Shown: positions 1-18,495 of the stretch, one piece after another
Numbering within the stretch: position 1 is the stretch's first letter
Layout: the number at the start of each line of letters is the position of its first letter
Assembly (NCBI GenBank): GCA_009746045.1
Contig: RPFO01000082.1
Coordinates: 3,297,768 to 3,361,767 of the forward strand
DNA: 64,000 nucleotides
Direction: 5' to 3'
Origin: Mesostigma viride
Lineage: Eukaryota; Streptophyta; Mesostigmatophyceae; Mesostigmatales; Mesostigmataceae
Translations under genes and position numbers: made by a program
The notes under the pieces: generated by a model
What the model was told of the DNA's origin: nothing
Seen by the model: the letters and a program-made list of their open reading frames with translations, nothing else
Databases searched by the model: none

Positions 1-1257
1 AGTATGAATATGCTACGTGTGCTGTTGCTTCAAACTTGTTCCTATACACAATCACACTGTCACAAAAACTGGCGTTCATCCAATACAGAAAACGCCCGCC
101 ACAAATTCCAAGCAGGATCTGAACGTAGACTTGGCCGTGATGCTGACCATTTCAAGCAACTTTGAATTACTGGCAAGCAATGGCGACCGTAATGTCAATC
201 ACCAGCACGCAGCACCTGCTATAAGAAAAAATCCAGCAACTACTAGCAAAAGTCAGGTGGGTGACAGGTGCGTGGGGTATGCAGTCAAGATCAAGCAGTG
301 GAAAACATGGGCACAGTAGTGCTTCCCATCCCACGAACAGCCAAAGTCTCCCTAAAAAATGTGTTCTTGATGCACGTTTGATGCACGGGAGCTAATCCAA
401 AGATGTTCCCCAAGGAAATACAGGGAGAGCCTGTGGGGAAAACAGGGGGGAAGCTGCATTGCGGATAATGACCCACTGTATATGCTCCCGACCCGTTGCC
501 GACCGAAAGCAAATGGTAAGAAACTACCTGGACGGTAATGATGTAATGGAAAGACGTAAGAAGCTTTCCCGAACCGACGGAAGGACGACAAAGCGCAGCG
601 TGTAAGGCAGAGGCAGTTGCGTGTTGCTGAAAATGACGTGACCAAAACGGTTGCCGATCATGAAAAACCGGACCTCCATCCCGTTGCTGACGGAAACACA
701 GTGTAGAGACGCGGCCAAACGTTAGACGAACTTCCCAACCGAAGTACTTACAAAAAAATGCAGCGGTAGAGACTGCAGCCTGCCTGCAGTGCAGGAACGC
801 CAACCAGAAGCGAAGGGTTCCTGCGAAATAGAAGGAGACAGGCCGGAATACAGAGGGTAAAGTATTCCTTGGATGACGTTACGACTCGAAGTGGGTAAAA
901 AATGGAAGTGGCCGACTGAAAAGTCGTTGGCATTTCTGCCCTGGATGGAAACGTTGGGTAAGTAAATCGACCCGTTAGCAATAAAATGGGAAGAGCGCCC
1001 AGACGAAACAACCGCAGCTTACCCAAGCGAGATGAACTCTTTCTTGACAGTCGTCCATGCCAACGTCGGCCAGCCCGGGCCAGGTAGCTGCCGCAGCCAT
1101 GCCGCACCAGAATTTGAATTTTGTGCCCGGCAACGTTCCTAAAATGCAGGAATGGCTGGGCCGACGGCCGACGCGTGGCCCGTGGCCCATGGCCCGTCGC
1201 CCGTGTTTTTACGTGCCTGCGCCTGGCCTGCCTTAACGTTGTTACGCCCGCGCACTC
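1..1257. other. No gene supported
   Basis: Open frames here are short, overlap on both strands and show no recognisable domain. Nothing beyond ordinary unique sequence is seen. Confidence 0.5.
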
Positions 1258-1346
1258 CCCAGCCTTGCGCACGCCAGCCTTGCGCACGCTGCGCCGCGCC
1301 CAGCCTTGCGCATTCCCAGCCTTGCGCATCCCAGCCTTGCGCATCG
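1258..1346. repeat. 15-bp tandem repeat
   Basis: About five copies of a unit near CCAGCCTTGCGCA(C/T) lie head to tail, with one short GC-rich interruption. The copies differ by a few bases. No coding function is apparent. Confidence 0.75.
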
Positions 1347-1819
1347 TCTGAAGAAATCAGTGACTGATGTTTACAAAAACTCCCTCATAATCCTTCCCAG
1401 AACGGTACAGACCCGAACAGGTACCCCGCCTAGACAGCCTTTTAGAGCTAACCGTTACAATCAAAATGGAATTTTTATTTTTGCGTACAGTAGCGCCTGA
1501 TTAGCCTGCTGCTTTACATCTGGCCGGGCTTCGGCTAAAAACGGACCCTGACTTGACGTGTTGATCGACTGGTGACATCTTCGCTCATCTTCGGGCAGCT
1601 ATGGATTTGCAACTGATGCGTGATTGCATCACCAGCAGGCAGCTCGGTACACGCATTCACGCCTTAAGTTGGGTTCGAGGGTTTATGGTGAATTTTTTTT
1701 CGGGGAAATGGGTATATTTTATTAGCCAATTATGGACCAAAGAGGTGAGAGGGGAAATGAGTATCAGCGAATCCTAATGAAGGTGGGCACACACACGTGT
1801 GGCGGTGACAGGTGAAAGG

Positions 1820-2460
1820 CTAATAGGGCGCGTTATTAGACCAGGGAAGCCATTGGACCTGAGTGATGTCGCCATGAGGCATACTGGTGAATACCTGATT
1901 ACGGCCCAGTAGATCATGAAAAAGCTGGAGCGGGCTGGGCTTGTCGTTATTGGGCCCTGGGTCCCACACCCTGTGTTGTTCCTGAGCTAACAGCCAGTAG
2001 CGGCGCATAGCCGCATTCCATAGGTATATAAAGCGCCGGACTACGCCGCCGCGGGTATACTCCTCGCGGACCTTAAAGACTGTCTCGTTGCGTATGGTCC
2101 AGATCGCGTATAGCATAGTAGTGCGTAGCCATATCCATTCTGCTTGGGAAACTGAAAGCTCGGACCCTGGTGTGCCAGCAATACCGAAAATGATGGTACG
2201 CACGCTGATTGGGAGAGTGGGTGGCGATGCCGTCCATGCGGCCCAGATGTTAATGAGCCACGTCCAAACCCCAGGGAGATTACAGTAAAGAAACCTGTGC
2301 TCAATGGTTTCACTAGGGTGCGTGCACAGGCATGATGCATCATGACCAAAACGCTCGTGGAGCATGGCGCAGACCCCTATCGCCCTATGCATCAAAAGGT
2401 GTTGTACATCAGTGGCCCTGCGGTCCACGAGAGGGTGGTCTACCGCCAGGTTTATGGTGA
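1820..2460 (-). pseudogene. L1-like LINE remnant, zf-RVT end of reverse transcriptase
   Basis: The minus strand encodes the C-terminal zinc-binding region found after the reverse transcriptase of plant-type L1 LINEs. The cysteine/histidine cluster reads CLCTHPSETIEHRFLYC, and about 65 residues later comes the typical WTIRNETVF motif. The reverse transcriptase and endonuclease are absent, so the copy is 5' truncated at about 2450. The open frame runs on upstream into unrelated repeat-rich sequence, which is probably chance. This lineage differs from the RTE-like LINEs further on, which lack this zinc motif. It is a fragment and not a host gene. The family call is good; the exact clade is inferred. 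Confidence 0.7.
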
Positions 2461-3095
2461 ATGAATTTGACTGTACTGTAGCTCGATACACAGTGTACCG
2501 TACTCTACTGTAGCGACTGTACTGCTCCGGCACTGCTGTTGTTGACTTGTTGTTGATGTTGTTGTTGTGTCCCACGCCGCCCGCCGGTGCTCACTGCTGT
2601 ACTGTAAGCACCGTTGTTGTTGTTAGATTTGGACTGCGTTATCATCGACTGTTCGAACCATGTTTTGTTGAATGTGTACACATTAGGGATGTTAGCAAAA
2701 ACTACCAGTCCGGCCGGCAACCTGCCGGAGGAACGCGGACGCTAGCAAACACTAAAACGTACAGAGTGGACCAGTCCGGCCGGCGGCCTACCGGGACGCA
2801 AGTTTTATTTCAAGACCAGTAGTTCTTGTCCATTACGCCCAACAACATCACCTACGCAACGTACGGTGTGCGCCCTATTTATTCCCGTTTTTTCGTCGCC
2901 CCTTGCGTTGGGGCAACTCCTCCCCATCCGACGGCTCCAAATCCTCCTGGCGCGCCGCAGCAAGCCGGTCCATGTAGCATGTGCGGTACTCCAGGCGATT
3001 CGACAGCATGCAGCATGCAGCATGTCGGGCCACTGGACAGGGCTCTGGGAGGACTGCGAGCCTCCTTGGCCTCCACTTCCACTGGACAAGGCTAT

Positions 3096-3517
3096 TCGGC
3101 TACATCTGTGCGGTTTTTCGGCTACATCTGTGCGGTTTTCGGCTGCATCTGTGCGGTTTTTCGGCTACATCTGTGCGGTTTTCGGCTACATCTGTGCGGA
3201 TTTCGGCTACATCTGTGCGGTTCTCGGGTGTACCTGTCCGTCCGTCCGTCAGATTCACCCATCTGACGGTCGTAAATCGGTGGGAGAGTAAATGGGTGGG
3301 AGAGATGAGCATTCTTGTTGTTGTTGTTTGCGTCTATGTGGTTTGTCGGATACATCTGTGCGGTTTTTCGGCTACATCTGTGCGGATTTCGGCTACATCT
3401 GTGCGGTTCTCGGGTGTACCTGTCCGTCCGTCCGTCAGATTCACCCATCTGACGGTCGTAAAACGTTGGGAGAGTAAATGGGTGGGAGAGATGAGCATTC
3501 TTGTTGTTGTTGTTGTG
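3096..3517. repeat. 21-22-bp tandem repeat within a ~185-bp duplication
   Basis: A unit near CGGCTACATCTGTGCGGTTTT occurs about six times at 3096-3226 and again about three times at 3346-3410. Each block is followed by the same ~100 bp (TGTCCGTCCGTC, then GTCAGA...TCTGAC, then a GTTGTT run). The whole block of about 165 bp is therefore repeated with a period near 185 bp. Both copies end in the GTTGTTGTGTCCCACGCCGCC string that also occurs near 2563. Confidence 0.8.
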
Positions 3518-3592
3518 TCCCACGCCGCCCAAGGGCAGCAGAGAATCTATAATGGCCGAGGGCCGGATATATTTAGTATCGGTGGTACTATG

Positions 3593-3718
3593 AACAACTG
3601 TACTGTACTGTACTGTAGTGTAGAAAGTCACTTTGTTCATCCCTAGACCCCAGCCTCTGCCCCAGCCCCCCAGCTGTACTGTACAGTACTGTAACAGTAA
3701 ACTGTTGTACAGTACTCT
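3593..3718. repeat. CTGTA-rich simple repeat
   Basis: Degenerate runs of ACTGT/CTGTA (for example ACTGTACTGTACTGTAGTGT near 3600 and a second patch near 3675-3715) resemble the patch at 2460-2530. This is low-complexity sequence with no gene. The remaining sequence up to 4150 holds only the presumed promoter of the epimerase gene; no TATA box was recognised. Confidence 0.6.
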
Positions 3719-4090
3719 GCAGTCAACACCCTGGTCAACTCTGCTCAGTGCTCAACACTAAGTGCGCGTGCGTTGCCTGGATAGCCCCAGGACATGTGGG
3801 CAGGAAGTCCCGCCAAGGCTCGGGCTGGTAGAGCAACAAGGCGCGGAAATGCTTCCACGTGGCAAATCCTTTACTTGTTTTAGTTCCGCCAATGCTTTCC
3901 ATGCCTAGAAATTCAATTTTCCGTTCATTGCCGTCCATCATGCCTGCGCGCTGACTGTGCAATGCCGAGCGTATCCTGTTGCAATTTTATCTTTTATCTG
4001 CACGCAAAATTGTGTGAAGGATCAAAATTCAAGGATGCCTCGGACTTAAAAGTGAATGAAACAGACGTGACGTGAGAAATTGCCAGGTAG

Positions 4091-12440
<8,350 letters not shown>

Positions 12441-13532
12441 ACCCCATGGCAGCTGTCTAATCCCCTCGCACGGCGGCCCCCAAACAGAGCCCCATGTTTC
12501 ATTAATGCCGCGGGATAGTTGTCCGCTGACAGAGCGGCTCATCAACGTGTTATGGGTTTCCAGACTGGTCGAGTCATTGAAAATAAAAGCTCCCAGACTT
12601 TGATAGCAGGTGGCACTTTCGGGCATTTGGGTATGGGGAGGGTGGCCTCCAGGGGCTGGATGGCATTCCACGTCCACAAACGAGACACTGTATGCAGCCG
12701 TACAAGACATAGTCAACCATCGCTGGATTAGGCGTGCTGGACATTTTGGATGACGTAGGTCACGCGTCTGTGCATGGTCTCTTGATGTACGTCTCTGCTG
12801 ACACGTTAAGGAGGCGTGCGGTCCTTAGCAGGATCTTGTATCGGTGCGCACCGGTTGGGAATCTCTACTGAAGAGACGTGCGCTGAGGATGACTGCCACT
12901 TGAGTTAGTTTTAAGTCGGGAGCATCAGATGAGTTTGCCTCCATTAGACCCCAAATCGTCCTGTTGGAGGGGAAATCGTCCAGTGGTCCCAGGGCAGGGC
13001 CACCAGAAAGCACCTTTTATGTTCCAGATGGCCAATATACACCCATGCAGACTGCAGTTACTTTTGAACATCAGTTTTTCATTGCCACCGTGTTGCCCTT
13101 GCATGTATCACATTTTTTCCCAGCACAATGTTGAATATTTGAGCCCAATTCACGTGGTGGCCAACACCATGTGAGTTTTATGTCATTCATAAATTTCCTT
13201 TTCACATCAATTCCAACCGTAACTGATGGCTAACGTAATGACTGGCATGCATGAAATATCATGATATAGTAGCTCCATTGATCGAGGGTGATCCCGCGTG
13301 GGTGGAGAACCAGCTTACTTCCATTGCACAGCAGATGTGCTTACAGCGCTGGACACTCCTGCATGGCCAGGCTAGGGCCCTATTGCGCCTTTCCCATCAG
13401 ATCGTGACTACTCCTAGATCTTATAATTTACGCAGGTGGAGGTTATTGGCCCTGAGGATAGCCGCTACACTACCGCCTCGTCTGCCATTACAGTAGAGGA
13501 CAGCTCGGATCAGGATTATACATCCCCATCTT
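12441..13532. other. 3' flank and spacer, no gene supported
   Basis: The sequence following the epimerase stop has no clear polyadenylation signal that I can defend. One 81-codon open frame (13251-13496, plus strand) is free of repeats but has no recognisable motif, so I do not call it a gene. Confidence 0.45.
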
Positions 13533-13655
13533 GTTGGGGAATGATGCAGACGATATGTGCTTAAACTTTTACATGATTATTGGAATTATTTTTTCTAATG
13601 AGATTAGCATAGTACTCCGTGGAATGCCTTAGCGCATGACACGCAAGTATACTTA
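13533..13655 (+). repeat. Dispersed repeat, first copy
   Basis: About 110 bp starting GTTGGGGAATGATGCAGA and containing TTTTTCTAATGAGA, GGCATAGTACTC-like and GCGCATGACAC strings. A diverged second copy is at 15449-15555. The nature of the element is unknown. Confidence 0.7.
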
Positions 13656-13667
13656 CTTACTTATATT

Positions 13668-13731
13668 CTGATTTGGCACGCCGCAAAGGTGAAAACCATT
13701 TGCGTTCAGTGCCGGTCCGCGGAAAACGCGA
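13668..13731 (+). repeat. Dispersed repeat shared with 46935-47010
   Basis: The segment TTCTGATTTGGCACGCCGCA...AACCATTTGCGTTCAGTGCC...GCGGAAAACGCGATC is nearly identical in both places and in the same orientation, apart from a small indel. Confidence 0.8.
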
Positions 13732-14129
13732 TCACTTACTTATAATTTACACCACATTGGAATAAGTACGTCGAGGAGATCGACAACCAGCACATGCCAG
13801 AAATCCGGACCATGCATGGTAGCTTGAGCATAACGATATCTTTTCCGCGTTTTCGAGTCGTTTTGGATGATAAATATGAGTGGAGATATGCAGTCCGCAC
13901 TACTGCATGTGAGCCCGGCCTCATACAGTCGCAAGCCCTGTGAGGCGCCCCTCCTGCCACCTCAGACTAGGGAACATATATACCAGTAGTGTAGATTAGT
14001 CAGGCTTAGCCTTGCATGTGGCCCACGCGCATGTGCGCCCATAATGGCCCCCATGGATGATGCCTTCAGTATTTAGCCTCGCCATGCCTACAATGGGACC
14101 TCCCATGGATGTTGCAGTCAGAATTTCAA

Positions 14130-14462
14130 GGAGACAACCAGCGCAGGCCAGAAATCGGGAGAATCCGGACCATGGTAGCTCGAGCCTGCCGTTATCTTGT
14201 CCGCGTGTTCGAGTCGTTCAGGATGATGAAGATGAATGGTGATGGAAATGTGTATCCGTGTGCATTGAAATTATGGCTGGCTTACGTGTAGAGTGACTAG
14301 ATGACCTAGACGGTGGGGCCGGAAACAGCATGCTTGATCAGGGCGTGTGTTTCGAGCCTAACTGGCCGGGAGTGCCTAGTGGTGAGCACCATTGCTGCGA
14401 TCGCTCTCCCACCATTTACGAGGAAATACCCGCAAATGGAAAACCACTGAAAAGGTCTAGCT
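14130..14462 (+). repeat. Dispersed repeat family X, long copy
   Basis: It begins near GGAGACAACCAGCGCAGGCC and contains GAATCCGGACCATGGTAGCT, TTCGAGTCGTTCAGGATGAT and GGTGGGGCCGGAAACAGCAT, ending near TCTAGCTAGTCAGTC. A near-identical inverted copy lies at 46162-46503, another at 47928-48206 and a short diverged one at 28078-28175. A weaker relative lies at 13778-13875. No coding capacity was seen, so a non-autonomous element or the tail of a larger one is likely. Confidence 0.8.
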
Positions 14463-14499
14463 AGTCAGTCATCACGTTAGCCATGCCATGATTCCAAAC

Positions 14500-14830
14500 G
14501 TCCAAGAATTGCAGTCGGAATTTAGCCATGCTATGCCTATGCAGGGAGTTACTCTCTGCTGAGATGCCATGTGTACACCAGCTATAGCCTAGCCACATAC
14601 CTTCTACCCCATATGTCATGCAGGCCTTCTAGGCCCTCTCCTCAAGCCGCCCTGGGTGCCTGTACATGCTTGTTAAGGAGGCATGAACCATCATGGCGGT
14701 GCAGGTGCACCTTGTGCACCCAGAGCAGGTGATAGTTGTACATCCTCCACCTGCAGGTTGTCGCCCTGATTGTATTACAAACCCATAGATGCCCCTTTCT
14801 CAGGGCTATGTGTTACATATGCTCCCAACG
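14500..14830. repeat. Dispersed repeat shared with 36200-36690
   Basis: Common strings include TGCCTATGCAG, CCATATG(T/A)CATGCAGGCCT, CCCAGAGCAGGTGATAGTT, CACCTGCAGGTTGT and CCCATAGAT(G/A)CCCCTTTCTC. The second copy carries about 130 bp of extra AT-rich sequence. Both are followed by LINE 3' sequence in minus orientation. Confidence 0.7.
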
Positions 14831-14854
14831 GATCCAGAGCTATGATTAATTAAT

Positions 14855-15317
14855 ACAGTCGACGAATGGCAGCATGCAATAAACGCTGGTGGTACCCGAT
14901 CCAGAGCTAGGATGGCGCCCTAATAGCCTCCCAGAGGACCGTGTCAAAGGCCTTGATCGAAATTAAATTAAATTATAACATGCCTCCGTGGGGAGGTCAT
15001 GTAGCACATATTCCATGATGGATGGGGTGGGGGAAGCCGCGTGATCGAACTATCCTAACTCTATCTAGAAAGTCCTAACTACACTACGACCGATATATAG
15101 TCAACAAAAATGAAGACCAGCGGCAAACCGTCAGGGCAAAGGCAGGGCAAACCGTCAGGGCGACGCACCTCCTCGATCCATCAATCGGCGCGCGACAAAT
15201 ACAGCCATGACGTACGTACAGTGTTACGACCACGACGGAAACCCATCTGAGTCTCACCCAGGTGTGGGTCCAGCGCGGCGCGGAGCCTGTGCAGCTAGCA
15301 TCATGTGCATGAAGAAT
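14855..15317 (-). mobile_element. RTE-like LINE fragment with a nested LINE 3' end
   Basis: 14855-14952 and 15099-15317 match, in order, the reverse transcriptase segment at 37965-38240 (same strand), including the FVDYIKAFDTVLWEALW region. They are separated by 14953-15098, which matches the 3' end of a LINE of the same family (hairpin plus AAATTAAATT tail, minus orientation). A short, 5'-truncated copy has therefore landed in an older fragment. The host part also has a small internal duplication near 15120-15155. Confidence 0.8.
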
Positions 15318-15326
15318 TCTCAGGGA

Positions 15327-15380
15327 TATGTGCTACATTGACTCCCAACGGAGTTATGTTACAATTCAATTTTATTCACT
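15327..15380 (+). mobile_element. LINE 3' end with hairpin
   Basis: TATGTGCTACATTG is followed by the hairpin ACTCC-CAAC-GGAGT (15341-15354) and an A/T-rich tail ACAATTCAATTTTATT. This is the plus-orientation 3' terminus of the RTE-like family. Confidence 0.65.
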
Positions 15381-15448
15381 CACTATGCAGGTATATAGTG
15401 GCATGATGAACATGGTAGAATCACATGAAGCTATACAAGAGGAGGTTG

Positions 15449-15555
15449 GGGCATGATGCAGATGATATTTGTTACGATCGTGCAATTATTTTTCTAATGA
15501 GACTGGCATAGTACTCTGTGGTATGCCCATGCGCATGACACAAGAGTACTTCACT
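15449..15555 (+). repeat. Dispersed repeat, second copy
   Basis: Second copy of the element at 13533-13655, starting GTTGGGGCATGATGCAGA, same orientation. Confidence 0.7.
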
Positions 15556-18495
15556 TATACAAGAGAACTTGTTAGAATTAAATTCATTCATAAAAAAATG
15601 TTCGGGGCGAATTGGGATCTGAATGCACGACAAGAGCTGCTATTGCTATCAATTATTAAGCTGCTATTGCTATATGTACGAAAAGCAGCAGACAAAAGAA
15701 CGTCAACCCCGCAGCTATTGATAGGGGATGATGCTTGCACTAACATGAAAACATTGCGTAGTTTTTTTTCCCTGTCTGGCGTGGAATGACAGGCATGGTT
15801 GGGAAAACCGACAGTTCCCTGCAAAACTAGTGTACACACCACACCATGCCTCAAGGTTATTATTACGCGTGCGCTAGAAAATTCTTTGATGGACACAGTT
15901 GAATACATGCAAATGGCGCAGCCCACATGTGACATGGCGGCCACAGTTGGGACCTTGCGCTAAGAGACATTCGTGAGCAGAGCAAGGCGCAGGGAGCCTA
16001 CAGGGAATGTTTACGTGAAAATGCGCGCAGAAACATCACACACAAATTAACCTATGAAACATTTTTTTGGGGGAGGCTATGCAACATCCCCACGAATGCA
16101 GCGGCTGCCCGCCGTCACGGTGGCAGCAGCATGGGTTCAAAACGGGGTCGGCGTGGCCCTGACTGGGCAGGGTGCCATGGACATGCGCAGCTTTCATAAA
16201 ACCTGGCCAGCGGCGCCCAGGAGATATTCTGTGAAACATCAGACTGTCACAGCTCGATGCGAGTAGGAAGCACAATACGAGAACCGAGCTGGCAGGGACG
16301 CTGGCAGGGATGCTAAGGACAGCAAGGGAAGATCCCTAATCTCTGTGAAAACGTGGCATGGGCGCCGCGGTAGTGACCGAGCGGAGCGCCCAACGCGACA
16401 TGATATGTGCGAGCAGGCGATTCCTCAGGGCAGCCAGATGCCCTGTCAAGGCAGAAGTGTATATCAAATAGACCTTCGGCGCAGGCCAGAATCTGGAAGA
16501 ATCGGACCCAGATATGTATATGGCAAATAAGGACCCTCCTTGTAAGACGGGAGGGAAAGAGTAAACCCTTTCCGGCGTTTGCCAACGCCCGCTTTCTGGC
16601 AGGGCGCCAGGGCAGGAAAGGCCACCAAGGTTCGGCGCTGAAGGCGCATGGAGAGACTCCTGCAGCCAAGTGCCAGCATAAGAATTGTTTCCAACCAACC
16701 CTCACACAAAACCCCTTCAAGTCCAATACAAGTCAGCACAGAGCCTCAAGCGCCCAGGCCCAGCTGCATGCGCAGCCCCTATGTAAAACTGGAATCCAAC
16801 CGCCAAATGGGACAGGTTGCGACGGGCAGCCGTAGCTACCACAGGCCCGCCACTCGGCCGCCTCATCAAGACCAAAGCCACAGCCACAGGAGCCCTCCGC
16901 AAGACAAGCTCACTCTGCAAGACAAGCTCCACATACGAGCAAAGTCCTTCGTCCAATCCCTCATCTTCTTTTATGACACACCACACGCGGACCCGAGCGG
17001 CCGCGAATGGTGGGCGACCGTGTCCCTGGGGAGCAGCTGGGGCCTCGGCACACTCACGCGGCCCTTCTGCACCCTCTTGTACTTCACCGCTTCAGTACAC
17101 TCGCGTGCCATCCCGTCTGCACTATTGTTTGCTTCCCTTGTCGTGCCCCGCTGCGACGTTAAGAGCATCCCAACGCAGGTCACCGCACGAACGGCTTGCC
17201 AGACACCCGACACCCTGCCAAGAAAAAGAAGGGGGGCATGGGAATACAACCCACCCTGCACATGGTGCAAGGGGTATAGTGACCGCAACGAGCGGGACCC
17301 ACACAGATACCCCTGGCACCCACCGTTTTCTGTGATGGATTCTGGCCCCTTATGCATCTGGACACAGCGCCTTCCTCCCCCCCCCCCCCCTCACATACCA
17401 TATGGCCAGGGATCTGCCTTCCTTTGCAGAGGGTACAAACTTTCCACACAGTTTAGGGACGCTACCCATCTACCAGCCAACCGCGAGAAGTGTGACGACG
17501 TGATCCTCCCTCCCCCACAAGGATCCGTGGCACCAAGACAACCCACTGGGACACAGGGGGGTTTTCCGATCCAAGGCAGGCGCCAGAGTAGCACCCACGG
17601 ATCGTTCAGAGACAGTAGACACCCGGTAGACATGGCGGGAATGCCAGCTCGCCATCCACTCCCCCTTCTCCCTGCCCCGCCCAATCGGTGCACTTCGCCC
17701 TATCATATAGTGCCACCTGGCAGCACGCAGGGCGATAGGCATGCCGTGGGGCAGGTAAGCTGGCAAGGGCATGCAGGGGCTGGCGGTTGAGGGCGCCACT
17801 TCATGTTGCCAACAAGCCAACTATCAGTGCCAGGTAATGCTGAGTGTCCATTAACGGCTGCCGACCACCACAAGCCATGTGTGGTGCCGAGCCAGCCCGC
17901 CATCGAAGTCCACGGTCAACCGCACGGTTAAGAGAATTGGGTGTGCGCTCGCAAAGCCTCTTTGAAAACAGTGCTCTTCCCTGGAGCCTTCAGGGGCCAA
18001 AGCGAGGCAAAAGCATCCGCACTCCATCGCCGATGTCAAGAATACCTCATGACCATCCGCGTTGATTTTCTTAGGTTTGCTCCCTCATCTATGCGACCAA
18101 ACTCCTGGTTGCCCCAGCCGCCCAGGGAACATTACGGCGCGCTACTCTCACGCAAAGCATGGCCCACTCCCCCCCAACACCACCCCAAGCAAAACAGCCC
18201 ATTCTGGAATCGCCAACCCCGGCAGCACACCCGGTGGCAGGGGAGTGCCCCACTCCCGCCCGCTTCCCACCGCCGCCATGTATTGCACCGCCGTAAACCA
18301 GCACCGCCATCATCACCGCCGCGCCGTAACTGTTTCCCACAAATGGAATCGCCCTCCTTCAGAGGAGGGGTCGCACCAGAGAGCCTCCTTTCCTGGCACC
18401 GCCATGCAAAACACCACGCTTCGTGGGTTAGGCAACCAACCCAGGCCGCCACCACCACAACCAACCCTGGCGGCAGCGCGGCGCCCCCCCTCCAA
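15556..18495. other. Spacer, no gene supported
   Basis: A 380-codon open frame exists (16648-17790, plus), but its composition is irregular, other frames are equally open and no domain is visible. A weak relative of family X lies near 16475-16515. The part next to 18495 is presumably the 3' untranslated region of the minus-strand DUF789 gene. Confidence 0.5.

Noticed and set aside
13251-13496. 81-codon frame as a small gene
   Set aside because: No motif, no promoter or splice context, and it lies in a repeat-rich spacer; cannot be told from chance.
16648-17790. 380-codon plus-strand frame between epimerase and DUF789 genes
   Set aside because: No domain, irregular composition and competing open frames on both strands; no splice or start evidence.
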